Assembly (NCBI GenBank): GCA_036501665.1 | Contig: DASXZW010000061.1 | Span: 80,399-144,398 of the forward strand | Direction of reading: 5' to 3' | DNA: 64,000 nt | From: DATAUD01 sp036501665 | Lineage (GTDB): Bacteria; Verrucomicrobiota; Verrucomicrobiia; Limisphaerales; Palsa-1400 | In this document: piece after piece, positions 31,849 to 42,117 of the stretch | Layout: every line of letters starts with the position of its first letter | How positions within the stretch are numbered: the first letter of the stretch is position 1 | Notes under the pieces: generated by a model | The model's input: the letters and a program-made list of their open reading frames with translations, nothing else | Told to the model about the DNA's origin: nothing | Database searches by the model: none | Program-made: the position numbers and the translations under genes

Positions 31849-32655
31849 ATGAAGATTAACAACAAAAAAGCGCTGACCATCGCCGTGCAGGCGGCCCGCA
31901 AAGCAGGGGAACTCATGCGGCGCAATCGCGCGACGCGCAAGGTCATCAACGAACAATCGCAGCACGACATCAAATTGGAATTGGATGTCCGCTGTCAAAA
32001 ATTAATTGAGCGGACGCTGCTCACTGCGTTTCCTGACACGGCATTTTTCGGCGAGGAAGGGGTCGCGGGCAAGGCGGACAGCGACTCGCGCTGGGTCGTG
32101 GACCCGATTGATGGCACAGTCAACTTTACTTATGGAATTCCTCATGCGTGTGTTTCAATTGCCCTGCAATCGCGGACCAGCGCCACTGCGGAATTTCAGA
32201 CGGTTGTCGGCGTCGTGTACGATCCGTTCTGCGACGAGATTTGGACGGGGATCGTCGGCGGCCCGGCGCGGTTGAACGGCAAAACTATTCACGCCAGCAA
32301 GCGCAAGGCGCTCGAAGAAGCCATCGTCGCCATCGGATTTTCCAAGACGGAAAAAAGCATGAACGAGAACCTGCCGGTGTTCAACGCGATGGTCCGCCGC
32401 GTGCGCAAAATGCGAATGATGGGCGCGGCGGCGCTTTCGCTGGCCTACGTGGCGTCAGGACGATTCGACGCTTACATCGAGTCGGGTGTTTCACTGTGGG
32501 ACATTGCGGCGGCGGGTTTGATCTTGGAATGCGCCGGAGGAGAATTCTGGCGTCAACCCACCAACGATTCCGGTCAATACCGAATGCTCGCCAACAACGG
32601 CCTCCTCCGAAAAAAACTAGAAGCCGTCGCCACCGCCGCCCGCGCCGGAGCTTGA
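31849..32655 (+). CDS. inositol monophosphatase family protein
   Basis: A 268-residue Mg2+-dependent sugar or nucleotide phosphatase. The metal-binding motifs are GEE at 68-70, DPIDGTVNF at 85-93 and, near the C-terminus, SLWDIAAAGLILECAGG with the third Asp. The length matches SuhB-type inositol-1-phosphatase; histidinol phosphatase (HisN) and 3'(2'),5'-bisphosphate nucleotidase share these motifs and cannot be excluded. Start ATG 31849. The gene stands alone between a double-hairpin repeat and a convergent unknown gene. Confidence 0.9.
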   Translation: MKINNKKALTIAVQAARKAGELMRRNRATRKVINEQSQHDIKLELDVRCQKLIERTLLTAFPDTAFFGEEGVAGKADSDSRWVVDPIDGTVNFTYGIPHACVSIALQSRTSATAEFQTVVGVVYDPFCDEIWTGIVGGPARLNGKTIHASKRKALEEAIVAIGFSKTEKSMNENLPVFNAMVRRVRKMRMMGAAALSLAYVASGRFDAYIESGVSLWDIAAAGLILECAGGEFWRQPTNDSGQYRMLANNGLLRKKLEAVATAARAGA

Positions 32656-32690
32656 TTTAACCGACTAATTTATACGCACTTGAGTTGCTG

Positions 32691-33257
32691 CTACAGATCG
32701 GTCCACAGATACCATTTTGTATCAACATGTCGAAAAACTACTTGTCGGGGATATTGGATTTGATTGTGGAAGCCATCCAGAGTGGTTATTTGATTGGTCG
32801 GTGCTTGTTCCATCCAACAAATGCCAATATGCCTCGTGGTGCCTGCCCAACCCCAGCCCCATAGAAGAATGCTGGGGTCGGCGTTTTCGCCATCTTGGCG
32901 TGATGCAACAAGGCCGCCTGTTTGTTTGAGCAAAACAAGATACTTGGCGAAACGGTCAATAGGAAAAACATTTGTGGATGGGTATCCAAGAAAAAACGGC
33001 TTGTTTATTTCAACGCCCCAGTCTGCCACCCTTCGCAAATTCTTATCTGCTTGAAGCATGTTTCGCAATTCTTCGAAGGAAGAATGATTCGTGTAGAAGT
33101 TTTGGATCAGTTTGCCTTCCTTCGGCGGTCTTGGCATGCCGAGATAAATTAAAAAAGCGAGAACTCCAAATACGCCGACCAAAACTGCCAATATGCGAAC
33201 AATTAATTTGCTTCCCGGTTTTTTCGCGGGTGCATTAATGATTGGCGGACTTTCCAT
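32691..33257 (-). CDS. membrane-anchored hypothetical protein
   Basis: A 188-residue protein with one N-terminal hydrophobic helix (about residues 18-42) and a polar, probably periplasmic or extracytoplasmic remainder. ILLWGWGWAGTTRHIGICWM and RHVDTKWYLWTDL are its most distinctive stretches; the last is like the ends of small unnamed Verrucomicrobial proteins. It is clearly more AT-rich than its surroundings, like the unknown genes near 2.5, 18.4 and 21.3 kb. I do not recognise a function. Start ATG 33257. Confidence 0.68.
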   Translation of the reverse strand: MESPPIINAPAKKPGSKLIVRILAVLVGVFGVLAFLIYLGMPRPPKEGKLIQNFYTNHSSFEELRNMLQADKNLRRVADWGVEINKPFFLGYPSTNVFPIDRFAKYLVLLKQTGGLVASRQDGENADPSILLWGWGWAGTTRHIGICWMEQAPTNQITTLDGFHNQIQYPRQVVFRHVDTKWYLWTDL

Positions 33258-33394
33258 ATCAGCCTGAGGTCATGTCATTTAATATTTAATTGTTCAACAG
33301 CAATGGTAAACGAGCAGAATTGTAAAGCGAGTCATTCAATCGCCGTGCGCTTGCTTCGGTGAAATGTTCGGTTTAGTTTCCTTGTGTGATAAAG

Positions 33395-33634
33395 ATGGAG
33401 TTAAGCCAAATCTTTCATAGCGATCGTGAGATTATGGGCGGGACGCCGGTTTTTACGGGCACACGGGTGCCTGTCCAAAATCTCGTTGATTATCTTGAGG
33501 GAGGCGAATCCATTGACGATTTTCTTCTTGGCTTTCCCACAGTGAAGCGAGAGCAGGTAATTGCTTTCGTCGAAGATCATGATTGGAACCTGGTGAAGCA
33601 ACCGTTTGTTTTTTCGGGAATCCCGCAGGGATGA
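33395..33634 (+). CDS. DUF433 antitoxin-like protein with aberrant C-terminus
   Basis: A 79-residue protein. The DUF433 fold is clear: IMGGTPVFTGTRVPVQNLVD, LEGGESIDDFL, FPTVKREQVIAFVE. DUF433 proteins are the antitoxin-like partner of PIN-type DUF5615 toxins. Here the end is odd: after AFVE the usual A-K-E-x-L tail is missing and is replaced by about 22 unrelated residues ending SGIPQG, whose codons reach into a multi-hairpin repeat. No toxin gene follows. The gene is probably a decayed or orphan half of a toxin-antitoxin pair. ATG 33395 is preferred over GTG 33386. Confidence 0.72.
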   Translation: MELSQIFHSDREIMGGTPVFTGTRVPVQNLVDYLEGGESIDDFLLGFPTVKREQVIAFVEDHDWNLVKQPFVFSGIPQG

Positions 33635-33640
33635 CTTGAA

Positions 33641-33812
33641 AATAGCCCGGCGCTTCAGCGCCGGGAGATTCGGTTAAATCGTTAGAGTTCCGAAGGAACG
33701 ACTGAAAATCATCGGGAACAACCCTCTCAGCCGTCCCTTCGGGACTTATCGCTCGATGGGTTGGTTTCCCGGCAGTGAACTGCCGGGCTATTGTTAATTG
33801 TTCCTTCGGAAC
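33641..33812. repeat. multi-hairpin intergenic element with inverted ends
   Basis: AATAGCCCGGC (33641-33651) and GCCGGGCTATT (33782-33792) are perfect inverted ends of a 152-bp element. Inside are four hairpins: 33646-33665 (8-bp stem), 33687-33699 (GTTCC/GGAAC), 33733-33745 (GTCCC/GGGAC) and 33768-33787 (8-bp stem); a fifth, 33800-33812 (GTTCC/GGAAC), follows. It fills the gap between the DUF433 gene and the NtrC-type gene and resembles a non-autonomous mobile repeat. Confidence 0.78.
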
Positions 33813-33831
33813 AAGCTCCTGCGGTGCCTGG

Positions 33832-35165
<1,334 letters not shown>

Positions 35166-35169
<4 letters not shown>

Positions 35170-35930
35170 ACGTTTTTTTGGCGCGCGTGGGCGCAGGCCT
35201 CGATAAAACTCCTGAATAATTGTAAGAAGATGGCGTTTCTGTCAAGAAGGCGCTCTGGATGAAATTGCACGGCAAGAAGAAACGGCTCGTTTGCCGAATC
35301 CTTTAATTCCACTGCCTCGATGATCCCATCCTTGCTTGTGGCCACGGCGCGCAACGGTTCCGCAAGCCGACCGATCGCCTGATGATGCGTGCTGTTGACC
35401 CCCAATGTCTCCACACCCGCAATTTTGCGCAGCATGGAATCGCCCGAAATGGTGACTTCGTGGACTTGCTCCATCTTCTTGTCCATCCGCCGATGATTCA
35501 ACGGTTTTTCAACTTGCGAACCAATATCGACAATCAGCGTTCCTCCGAGGGCGACATTTAACATTTGATGTCCCCGGCAGATTCCAAAAAACGCCTTCCC
35601 GCGCCGCCTAGTTTCCTCAATCACAGAAGATTCCCAAATGTCTCGATCCGGGTCCAGCGGCCCAATAGTTTTTGCCAGGTTTTCGGGAAGGTCCTTGGCG
35701 TAAAGCTTGGGGTCAATGTCATCGCCGCCTGTCATCAACACACCGTCGCACCGTTCAACCGACTCGGCAATGACCTCCTTGGAAGTCGTCGCAGGAAGCA
35801 CTTGTGGCAATCCGCCCGCGGCAATAATGGCATCCGTGTAAAGGTTCGAAAGGCTGATCGAGGCGTCGGAAAATTCCGCGCCTTTCTTGTCGCTGCTTGG
35901 TGTCACCAATATGACCGGCTTTCTTTTCAC
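35166..35930 (-). CDS. class I glutamine amidotransferase, gamma-Glu-GABA hydrolase (PuuD-like) family
   Basis: About 254 residues from GTG 35930, 19 bases after the preceding stop; the frame upstream overlaps that gene and does not look coding. The peptidase C26 triad is visible: nucleophile Cys118 in GICRGHQ, then VNSTHHQAIGRL and the final AVQFHPERL with catalytic His and Glu. DGVLMTGGDDIDPKLY is a typical block of the gamma-glutamyl-GABA hydrolase group. It probably hydrolyses a gamma-glutamyl amide. It is coupled to the NtrC-type gene by a four-base overlap, which suggests a link to nitrogen metabolism. The physiological substrate is unknown. Confidence 0.85.
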
Positions 35931-35949
35931 TCTTTGTATGAGGTCAAAC

Positions 35950-36219
35950 TCAAACGCTCGTTCCCGGAAAACGTTCCGAGATGATCTTTCGCAAGCGATC
36001 CTCCTCTTCGGGCCGCTGCAAACGGCGCGTGATCCTGCGGCGAACGGAATCGAGCAGCGCCAGCCAATCTTCGACGGGCGGATTCGCAACCAGTTGCCAT
36101 TGATCGAATCGTTTCCCACGTTGATAAAACAACCACTGCTTGCCCACGTGTTGCGCGTAACATTGCAGCTTTTCGCCTTCGGGCGTTTCACGTTTCCAAC
36201 TGATCTCTGCCTTTGGCAT
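35950..36219 (-). CDS. small hypothetical protein of the ispF operon
   Basis: An 89-residue soluble basic protein: ISWKRETPEGEKLQCYAQHV, then GKRFDQWQLVANPPVEDWLA and a charged helical end RRRITRRLQRPEEEDRLRKI. Its ATG (36219) directly abuts the ispF stop (36220-36222), so it is translated with ispF. I have an impression that such a protein is common in Verrucomicrobia beside ispF but cannot check. There is no motif I can name; function unknown. Confidence 0.75.
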   Translation of the reverse strand: MPKAEISWKRETPEGEKLQCYAQHVGKQWLFYQRGKRFDQWQLVANPPVEDWLALLDSVRRRITRRLQRPEEEDRLRKIISERFPGTSV

Positions 36220-36705
36220 TTAATTGCTGTCAGGGACATCGACGCTCGCAACCGCCATCGCGGCGATTCCTTCCTCGCGACCGATGAAACCGAGATGCTC
36301 ATTGGTGGTCGCTTTGATGCCGACCTTTTTGGGATTGATCCCCAACGCCTCGGCGATGTTGATCTTCATCGCATGCGCGTGAGGCATCACTTTCGGCTCC
36401 TGCGCAATCACAGTTGCGTCCACATTGACAATCCGGCCATTACGAAAGCTAACCTGCCGCGCGGCTTCTTGCAAAAATACTTTGCTCGCGACCCCTTTCC
36501 ATCGGGGATCAGTATTCGGGAAAAACTGGCCGATATCGCCTTCGCCAATCGCTCCCAAAACGGCGTCGCAGATGGCATGCATCAAAGCATCCGCATCAGA
36601 ATGCCCGCTAAGGCCGAGCCGATGCGGAATATCAACTCCGCCCAGGATCAATTTTCGTCCCAGTGCCAACGGATGCACGTCATAACCGATTCCAACATGA
36701 ACCAT
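36220..36705 (-). CDS. ispF: 2-C-methyl-D-erythritol 2,4-cyclodiphosphate synthase
   Basis: A 161-residue trimeric enzyme of the MEP isoprenoid pathway that closes CDP-methylerythritol phosphate to the cyclic diphosphate. The zinc ligands are Asp9 and His11 in GYDVHPL and His43 in DALMHAICDAVLGA; SGHSDADA and GIKATTNEHLGFIGREEGIA are further signatures. ATG 36705 gives the normal length; an ATG 13 codons upstream is less likely. It heads a minus-strand run with a small unknown gene, a glutamine amidotransferase and an NtrC-type regulator. ispD is not adjacent. Confidence 0.96.
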   Translation of the reverse strand: MVHVGIGYDVHPLALGRKLILGGVDIPHRLGLSGHSDADALMHAICDAVLGAIGEGDIGQFFPNTDPRWKGVASKVFLQEAARQVSFRNGRIVNVDATVIAQEPKVMPHAHAMKINIAEALGINPKKVGIKATTNEHLGFIGREEGIAAMAVASVDVPDSN

Positions 36706-36831
36706 CACCGCATTGTAATCGCGACAGAACAGCCAACCAAGCAATTTGTCGGTTTGATTACGTTCGCAAATTGTTAGATTGACAGAGTTTTCATGTTCGA
36801 CTACGATTTGAAATGATTTCCGGAGGATTTT

Positions 36832-39567
36832 ATGAATGGCAAATTGCTGCTTGATTCGGTTCCGGCTCCTTCAAAGGGCAAATACTCGTCCGCAGTTCTT
36901 AAGTTCCCCACGAACCTTTTTTGGGTATTTGTCGGACTGACCTTATGCTGGCCGGCTCAATTGTGTTGGGGACAAGTGGTTCTCGGAATAAGCAATGATT
37001 CCAGCGGGATACATCTTTCAGTGCCGTCAACCATTTTCGACCCGGCAGTGGGTTCAATTTTTCCTGAATATACGATCTTCGGCAGCCAGGATTTGGTAAG
37101 CTGGAAACCCATCGGCGGCAAGTTGCGCGGTATCAGCGGGGCATCTGGCCCTTTGCTTGACGTGCCAATTCTCAATGCACCCAACCTGAGCTTTTATCGG
37201 GCGATCGCCTCAACCAATTCGCCCAATACCCAGGAAACCGCCAGCGGTGGCGCTGATGTCTTCGGTTATAACACGTTGTTCGCATCCCAAATGGCCCAAT
37301 TGCAGTCGATGTCCATCGGCGGATTTTTGACAAATTACCCGCTTCCGTCTTATCTCCCCCAATTGGATTGGGACCCGACGACGGCCCAATATTGGACAAA
37401 CTTCAACATCGACCCGGCGGTCTGGAATGAAACCCACACAAACTATGAGGGGCAACGGAGGACGGACTACCGGCTCAACAGCAACGAATTCGCCATCTTT
37501 CAGACCAATGGGTTCGTTGTCAGTGAGCGCCTTGGCAATCAGACCTTTGCACACGTTTATTACCAACTCATGAGCGATCAGATGCCGATGTTCATTTCTG
37601 CCGATTCAATTTTGCAGGCATGGCACCGAACATACGACAACCTGCTGGAGGAATTGGAAGAATTGGAATTGGCCACTTTGATGGAGCAGGTGATAAATGG
37701 CATGGCGGCCCAACTCCCGAAAGTACAAAACCTCGACCTCTTCTTTGAGCCAGCAGGACCGCTCACGCAGAGCGCCCAGGACGCGGATTTTTTCCTGGCA
37801 GTGGCCAAGAGCCTTTGGACCGGGCAAGGGGTGAGCGCCGTGTTGGACCCCAGAACAGACAATCGTGTCAGCGCGGCGCTAGGGGCCATTCAAAGTTTGA
37901 CGCTCCAGGAATTCAATTTATTTGGAACAAACCGTCTCATCGATTTTTCGCAATTCCAGCCGCGCGGTCATTACACTGATTCTGTGCGGTTGCAACGTTA
38001 CTTTCAGACCATGATGTGGTGCTCGCTGATTGACCTGCGTGTGGCGACGTTTGACCCCAACAAGGAGAACGATATTCGGGAATTGGGCACCACGGTTATT
38101 TTGGATTATTTGTTACAGCAAAGTGGCCAGTACCCGGCTTGGTTGGCTTTAGACCAGGCACTGCGCGGTTTTGTTGGGGTTCCTGAATCCATGACATTCC
38201 CCCAATTGGAAAGCCTCCTCTCCGCAGCGAATATCCATTCACCTGCGGATGTGACAAGTTTGGACACGCTGACGAATTTGCAAACGCAGTTGCTAACCGG
38301 CGAACTCGGCGTTGAAACGTTTAGCAGCAGCGTCTTTTTCTACGATCCTTTTACTGAAGATGTTCCCAAATTGCCGCGTTCTTTCGCCGTCTTCAGCCAG
38401 CGATTCACGATGGACGCCTGGGCTTTTTCTCAGGTGACTTACCCCATTACTGGCAACTGGAATTTTCGGATGAGGCCGAGCTGCCTGGATGTCGGATTTT
38501 CAGTTTTCGGCGACAACTCTATTGCCCCTGAACTTGCGTCGCGCATGATGGATACCAATGGCGCTCCCTTTCGCGATGGCCTGCCGTATCAAACAAATCT
38601 CGCAGCGGTGCGGAATGTCATAGACAGTCAGAATCCTGGGGCTTGGACCAGCAGTATGTACACGGCCTGGCTCGGAGCACTTCGGGCGCTGTCTGCGCCC
38701 ACAACTGATTCAAAATATCCCGAAGTAATGCGGACTCAGGCTTGGGCCATGAAAAATCTCAATACCCAAATGGCATCATGGACGCAGCTAAAACATGACA
38801 CAATATTGTATGACTCCCAAGCTGTCGCCGGTGAGCCTATTCTTTGCGAATACCCGACGGGCTATGTCGAGCCGCGCCCGGAATTCTGGCAGGCAATGAA
38901 CAATTTGACTACTTTGGCGGCCAATGCGATCGCCGCATTGCCTCTTTCCGGCACGATCACCATTCCAAGCCAAGTCGATCCATCTACAAACGTTCAGTAT
39001 GATCTTCCGACCATTCAATCGGCCGAATTTAACTGTCTTACGAATTTTGCGGCGCAAATGCTGGTTGTGGAGGACATGGCGCAGAAAGAGTTGGCCCAAT
39101 TGCCATTCACGGAAGACGAAACGAATCTTATTCTAAACTTCATGCAGCAAATTGCATTTTACGACGGAGTGGAAACTTATAATGGGTGGTATCCTGCATT
39201 GTTTTACCACAATGTCTATGTGCCAGCGAATTGGGCGGTGCTTGGCAATTTCGACGAAACCGAAGGGTCGGATAAGTGGGACGCCCTGGTCACTGATGTT
39301 CAAACCGATCCGGGCACTATTCTTGCGCCAGGTCCTATCAATGACCCGGGAGCTATCCTGGAAGAGGCCGTGGGAAGTGCAAACTTGATCATGCTTGCGG
39401 TTGACAATGGGACAAATCGCATGGTCTATGCCGGCCCGGTGCTAAGCCACTACGAGTTTGAATCTCCCGTCAACACACGCCTCACCGATGCCCAATGGAA
39501 AACCCAACTTCAAAGCGCAGAGCAACCACCGCCGGATTGGACCTCCTCATATCTTGTGCCCCAGTGA
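36832..39567 (+). CDS. DUF3160 exported protein
   Basis: A 911-residue exported protein. The start ATG 36832 has a strong ribosome site GGAGG 5 bases upstream. A signal peptide with hydrophobic core FWVFVGLTLCW ends near residue 48. The body matches the DUF3160 family: PMFISADSILQAWHRTYDNL (the typical D-S-x-L-x-x-x-H-x-x-x-D block), DADFFLAVAKSLW, FSQRFTMDAWAFSQV, ETYNGWYPALFYH and a C-terminal VYAGPVLSHYEF. No known activity for the family; it may bind or process surface polymers. The 3' end overlaps the convergent fcl gene by 21 bases. Confidence 0.88.
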   Translation: MNGKLLLDSVPAPSKGKYSSAVLKFPTNLFWVFVGLTLCWPAQLCWGQVVLGISNDSSGIHLSVPSTIFDPAVGSIFPEYTIFGSQDLVSWKPIGGKLRGISGASGPLLDVPILNAPNLSFYRAIASTNSPNTQETASGGADVFGYNTLFASQMAQLQSMSIGGFLTNYPLPSYLPQLDWDPTTAQYWTNFNIDPAVWNETHTNYEGQRRTDYRLNSNEFAIFQTNGFVVSERLGNQTFAHVYYQLMSDQMPMFISADSILQAWHRTYDNLLEELEELELATLMEQVINGMAAQLPKVQNLDLFFEPAGPLTQSAQDADFFLAVAKSLWTGQGVSAVLDPRTDNRVSAALGAIQSLTLQEFNLFGTNRLIDFSQFQPRGHYTDSVRLQRYFQTMMWCSLIDLRVATFDPNKENDIRELGTTVILDYLLQQSGQYPAWLALDQALRGFVGVPESMTFPQLESLLSAANIHSPADVTSLDTLTNLQTQLLTGELGVETFSSSVFFYDPFTEDVPKLPRSFAVFSQRFTMDAWAFSQVTYPITGNWNFRMRPSCLDVGFSVFGDNSIAPELASRMMDTNGAPFRDGLPYQTNLAAVRNVIDSQNPGAWTSSMYTAWLGALRALSAPTTDSKYPEVMRTQAWAMKNLNTQMASWTQLKHDTILYDSQAVAGEPILCEYPTGYVEPRPEFWQAMNNLTTLAANAIAALPLSGTITIPSQVDPSTNVQYDLPTIQSAEFNCLTNFAAQMLVVEDMAQKELAQLPFTEDETNLILNFMQQIAFYDGVETYNGWYPALFYHNVYVPANWAVLGNFDETEGSDKWDALVTDVQTDPGTILAPGPINDPGAILEEAVGSANLIMLAVDNGTNRMVYAGPVLSHYEFESPVNTRLTDAQWKTQLQSAEQPPPDWTSSYLVPQ

Positions 39568-40509
39568 ACTCGTGACGGCGACGATAGGCCGTTTCGCGAA
39601 ATCCTCGTAGGCCAGTCGAATTCCCTGTTCCAAATCAATCTTCGGTTTCCAGCCCAGCGCAGTGATCCGCGAACTGTCCATCCACTTTCGCGGGGTGCCG
39701 TCCGGTTTTGATTTGTCCCAGAAGATGCGGCCTTTAAACCCGATGATGCGCTGGACCATCTCTGCGAGTGCCTTGATTTCATAATCAGTGCCGGAGCCGA
39801 CGTTGATGATTTGTTCGTCGCTGTAATTTTGCATCAGGAAGACGCACGCGGCGGCGAGGTCGTCGGCAAAAAGAAATTCGCGCCTCGGCGAGCCGGTTCC
39901 CCAACAAGTGACCGTTTCCGCCCCGGCGACCTTCGCTTCGTGAAACTTCCGTATGAACGCGGGCAGAACGTGCGAATTGTTCAGGTCGTAATTGTCGTTC
40001 AACCCGTAAAGGTTTGTCGGCAGAACGCTGATGAAATCGCACCCGTGTTGCCGTCGATATGCCTGGCAAAGCTTGATGCCCGCGATTTTTGCGATGGCGT
40101 ACCATTGATTGGTCGGCTCCAGCGGGCCGGACAAAAGATATTCCTCCTTGAGCGGCTGCGGCGCCATTTTCGGGTAAATGCAGGAACTGCCGAGGAACAG
40201 GAGCTTTTTGACGTCAGCCCGCCGGGCATTGTCAATGAGATGGTTCTGTATCTGGAGATTGTTGAACAGGAAATCCGCGGGATACGTGTCGTTGGCGAGA
40301 ATTCCCCCGACCTTGGCGGCCGCGACAAAGACGTATTCGGGCCGTTCACGATCGAAAAAAGATTTGACGGCATCGGCATCCAGCAGGTCGAGTTCAGTAT
40401 GGGTCTTGCCGATGACTTGACTGAAACCTTGCGAGCGCAATTCGCGAAAAATTGCGCTCCCCGCCAATCCCCTGTGGCCCGCGACATAAATCCGCGCGTC
40501 GGACTGCAT
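39547..40509 (-). CDS. fcl: GDP-L-fucose synthase
   Basis: A 320-residue NADPH-dependent epimerase-reductase that converts GDP-4-keto-6-deoxymannose to GDP-L-fucose. The short-chain dehydrogenase fold starts IYVAGHRGLAGSAIFREL (nucleotide site); the catalytic motif is SSCIYPK ... YAIAKIAGIKLC with Ser, Tyr and Lys; and PTNLYGLNDNYDL and GTGSPRREFLFADDLA are Fcl/WcaG signatures. Start ATG 40509; a longer frame would extend into the ABC-transporter gene. No gmd or other GDP-sugar genes are close. It would supply fucose for surface polysaccharide or glycosylated surface proteins, several of which are in this window. Confidence 0.95.
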   Translation of the reverse strand: MQSDARIYVAGHRGLAGSAIFRELRSQGFSQVIGKTHTELDLLDADAVKSFFDRERPEYVFVAAAKVGGILANDTYPADFLFNNLQIQNHLIDNARRADVKKLLFLGSSCIYPKMAPQPLKEEYLLSGPLEPTNQWYAIAKIAGIKLCQAYRRQHGCDFISVLPTNLYGLNDNYDLNNSHVLPAFIRKFHEAKVAGAETVTCWGTGSPRREFLFADDLAAACVFLMQNYSDEQIINVGSGTDYEIKALAEMVQRIIGFKGRIFWDKSKPDGTPRKWMDSSRITALGWKPKIDLEQGIRLAYEDFAKRPIVAVTSSLGHKI

Positions 40510-40579
40510 GTCGGGCCATGTTGTGCGGCTCGTGGGGAAAAGCCTAGCAAATATTTTTCCATTTCGTATCCTGACGCCA

Positions 40580-41341
40580 TTGAACGCTGTAGTAGAGATC
40601 CAGAATCTCCGGGTGGAATACCCAAACCGCGATCTGGGGCGGGGTAAAGGCGCGAAGCTGGCGGTCGATGGGCTGAACTTGCGCGTCAATTCCGGCGAAG
40701 TGTTTGGTTTTCTCGGCCCTAACGGCGCCGGCAAGACCACCACGATGAATGTGCTCCTGGGGTTCGTGAACGCAACCTCCGGGTCGGCTTCGATTTTCGG
40801 GGTCGATGTCAAACGCCCAATCGCCCGCGCGCGAATCGGCTATCTCCCGGAATTGACCTATTATTATAAGTTTCTGAACGCCGAAGAACTCCTGCGCTTT
40901 TATGCCCGGATATTCCGGGTGCCCCGCGGCGAACGGGAGAAGCGGATCAATTCCGTGCTCAAACTGGTGGAATTGGAGGAGGCCCGAAAGCGATTGATCA
41001 AAAGTTACTCCAAGGGAATGCAGCAACGCGTCGGTCTGGCCCAGGCGCTGATCAACGACCCTGATCTCCTGATTCTTGACGAGCCGACGAGTGGGTTGGA
41101 TCCATTGGGACGAATGAAGGTTCGTGAGATCATTCAGCGTCTAAAGGAGCAGGGGAAGACGGTGTTCTTTTCGTCGCATGAGCTTGGAGAGGTCGAAACA
41201 GTCTGTGACAGAGTCGGCATTTTGCACCAGGGAAAGCTTCGTGTGGAAGGGTCGGTCGCTACGCTGGTGCAGCAATACCAGTGCGACTTGGAGCACGTGT
41301 TCCTTAAAATTGTCGGTTATCAGCCGCAGCCGCGCACATGA
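40580..41341 (+). CDS. ABC transporter ATP-binding protein
   Basis: About 253 residues from TTG 40580 (an ATG at 40508 would overlap the divergent fcl start and is less likely). Walker A is GPNGAGKTTT, Q-loop region YLPELTYYYKF, signature KSYSKGMQQRVGLAQAL, Walker B LLILDEPTSGLDP, and switch His in FFSSHELGE. The type matches exporters of the DrrA/NatA class rather than importers. Its stop overlaps the permease start by four bases. It is the first gene of a plus-strand series; the substrate is unknown. Confidence 0.92.
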   Translation: MNAVVEIQNLRVEYPNRDLGRGKGAKLAVDGLNLRVNSGEVFGFLGPNGAGKTTTMNVLLGFVNATSGSASIFGVDVKRPIARARIGYLPELTYYYKFLNAEELLRFYARIFRVPRGEREKRINSVLKLVELEEARKRLIKSYSKGMQQRVGLAQALINDPDLLILDEPTSGLDPLGRMKVREIIQRLKEQGKTVFFSSHELGEVETVCDRVGILHQGKLRVEGSVATLVQQYQCDLEHVFLKIVGYQPQPRT

Positions 41342-42117
41342 ATAATATTTTTGCCGTCGCAGGATTGGTCATCAAGGAGCTTTATCGGCGCAAGGATTTT
41401 TACGTGCTCTTTGTCCTCACCGCGTTAATCACGCTGTTGCTCGGCTCTGTGAATTTTTTCAATGACGACCGCATCATCCGCTATCTCAAGGATGTTTGCC
41501 TCCTGTTGATCTGGATTTCCACGCTGGTCATCGCGGTGACCACAACGGCGCGGCAAATTCCGGCGGAACGCGAAAGCCGCACCATCTTCCCATTGCTGGC
41601 CAAACCAATGGGGCGCGGCGAACTGATCGTGGGAAAGTTTCTCGGATGCTGGGCGGCGTGCGGAACAGCGTTGATCGTCTTCTATTTCTTTTTCGGAATC
41701 ATCTCCGCGTCGAAAGAGCACACCATTTCGTTCGCGCCATACATACAAGCGATTTGGCTCCACTGGATGTGTTTGGGCATCGTCATTGCAATGGTGCTGC
41801 TGGGCTCGATTGTTTTTGCCGCGCCATCGTCGAATGCGACGATTTGTCTGATTGTCATTGTGGGAATTATGTTTGCGGGCGGGCACCTCAACGGAATTGC
41901 CACCGGCATGAGGGGTTTTGGCGGGGGCGTCGTTTATGCCTTATATTATGTGATTCCGCACTTGGAATGGTACGACGTGAGAGATTTGGTGGTGCATAAT
42001 TGGGGTTCGATTGATTGGCTGATTTGCGGCGGGGCGACAATTTACGCGGTCGCGTACGTCGGCTTTTTATTGGGCGTGACGTGGGCAGTGTTCAAGCGGA
42101 AACCTATGGCGTCATGA
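41338..42117 (+). CDS. ABC transporter permease
   Basis: A 259-residue membrane protein with about six hydrophobic helices (first pair near residues 23-42 and 53-68). RQIPAERESRTIFPLLAKPMGRGELIVGKFLG is typical of ABC-2 type exporter permeases that pair with NatA-like ATPases. It follows the ATPase with a four-base overlap (ATGA) and is followed by a TPR gene with another four-base overlap, so all three are translated together. Such systems move ions, lipids, heme or peptides outward; which one cannot be told. Confidence 0.88.
   Translation: MNNIFAVAGLVIKELYRRKDFYVLFVLTALITLLLGSVNFFNDDRIIRYLKDVCLLLIWISTLVIAVTTTARQIPAERESRTIFPLLAKPMGRGELIVGKFLGCWAACGTALIVFYFFFGIISASKEHTISFAPYIQAIWLHWMCLGIVIAMVLLGSIVFAAPSSNATICLIVIVGIMFAGGHLNGIATGMRGFGGGVVYALYYVIPHLEWYDVRDLVVHNWGSIDWLICGGATIYAVAYVGFLLGVTWAVFKRKPMAS

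Noticed and set aside
35931..36302. 124-residue N-terminal extension of the glutamine amidotransferase
   Set aside because: It would overlap the small gene at 35950-36219 and the end of ispF, and its residues are Arg/Ser/Cys-rich without pattern; GTG 35930 gives the normal family length.
40510..40812. 101-residue N-terminal extension of GDP-fucose synthase
   Set aside because: It would overlap the ABC transporter ATPase gene; the Rossmann fold starts right after ATG 40509.
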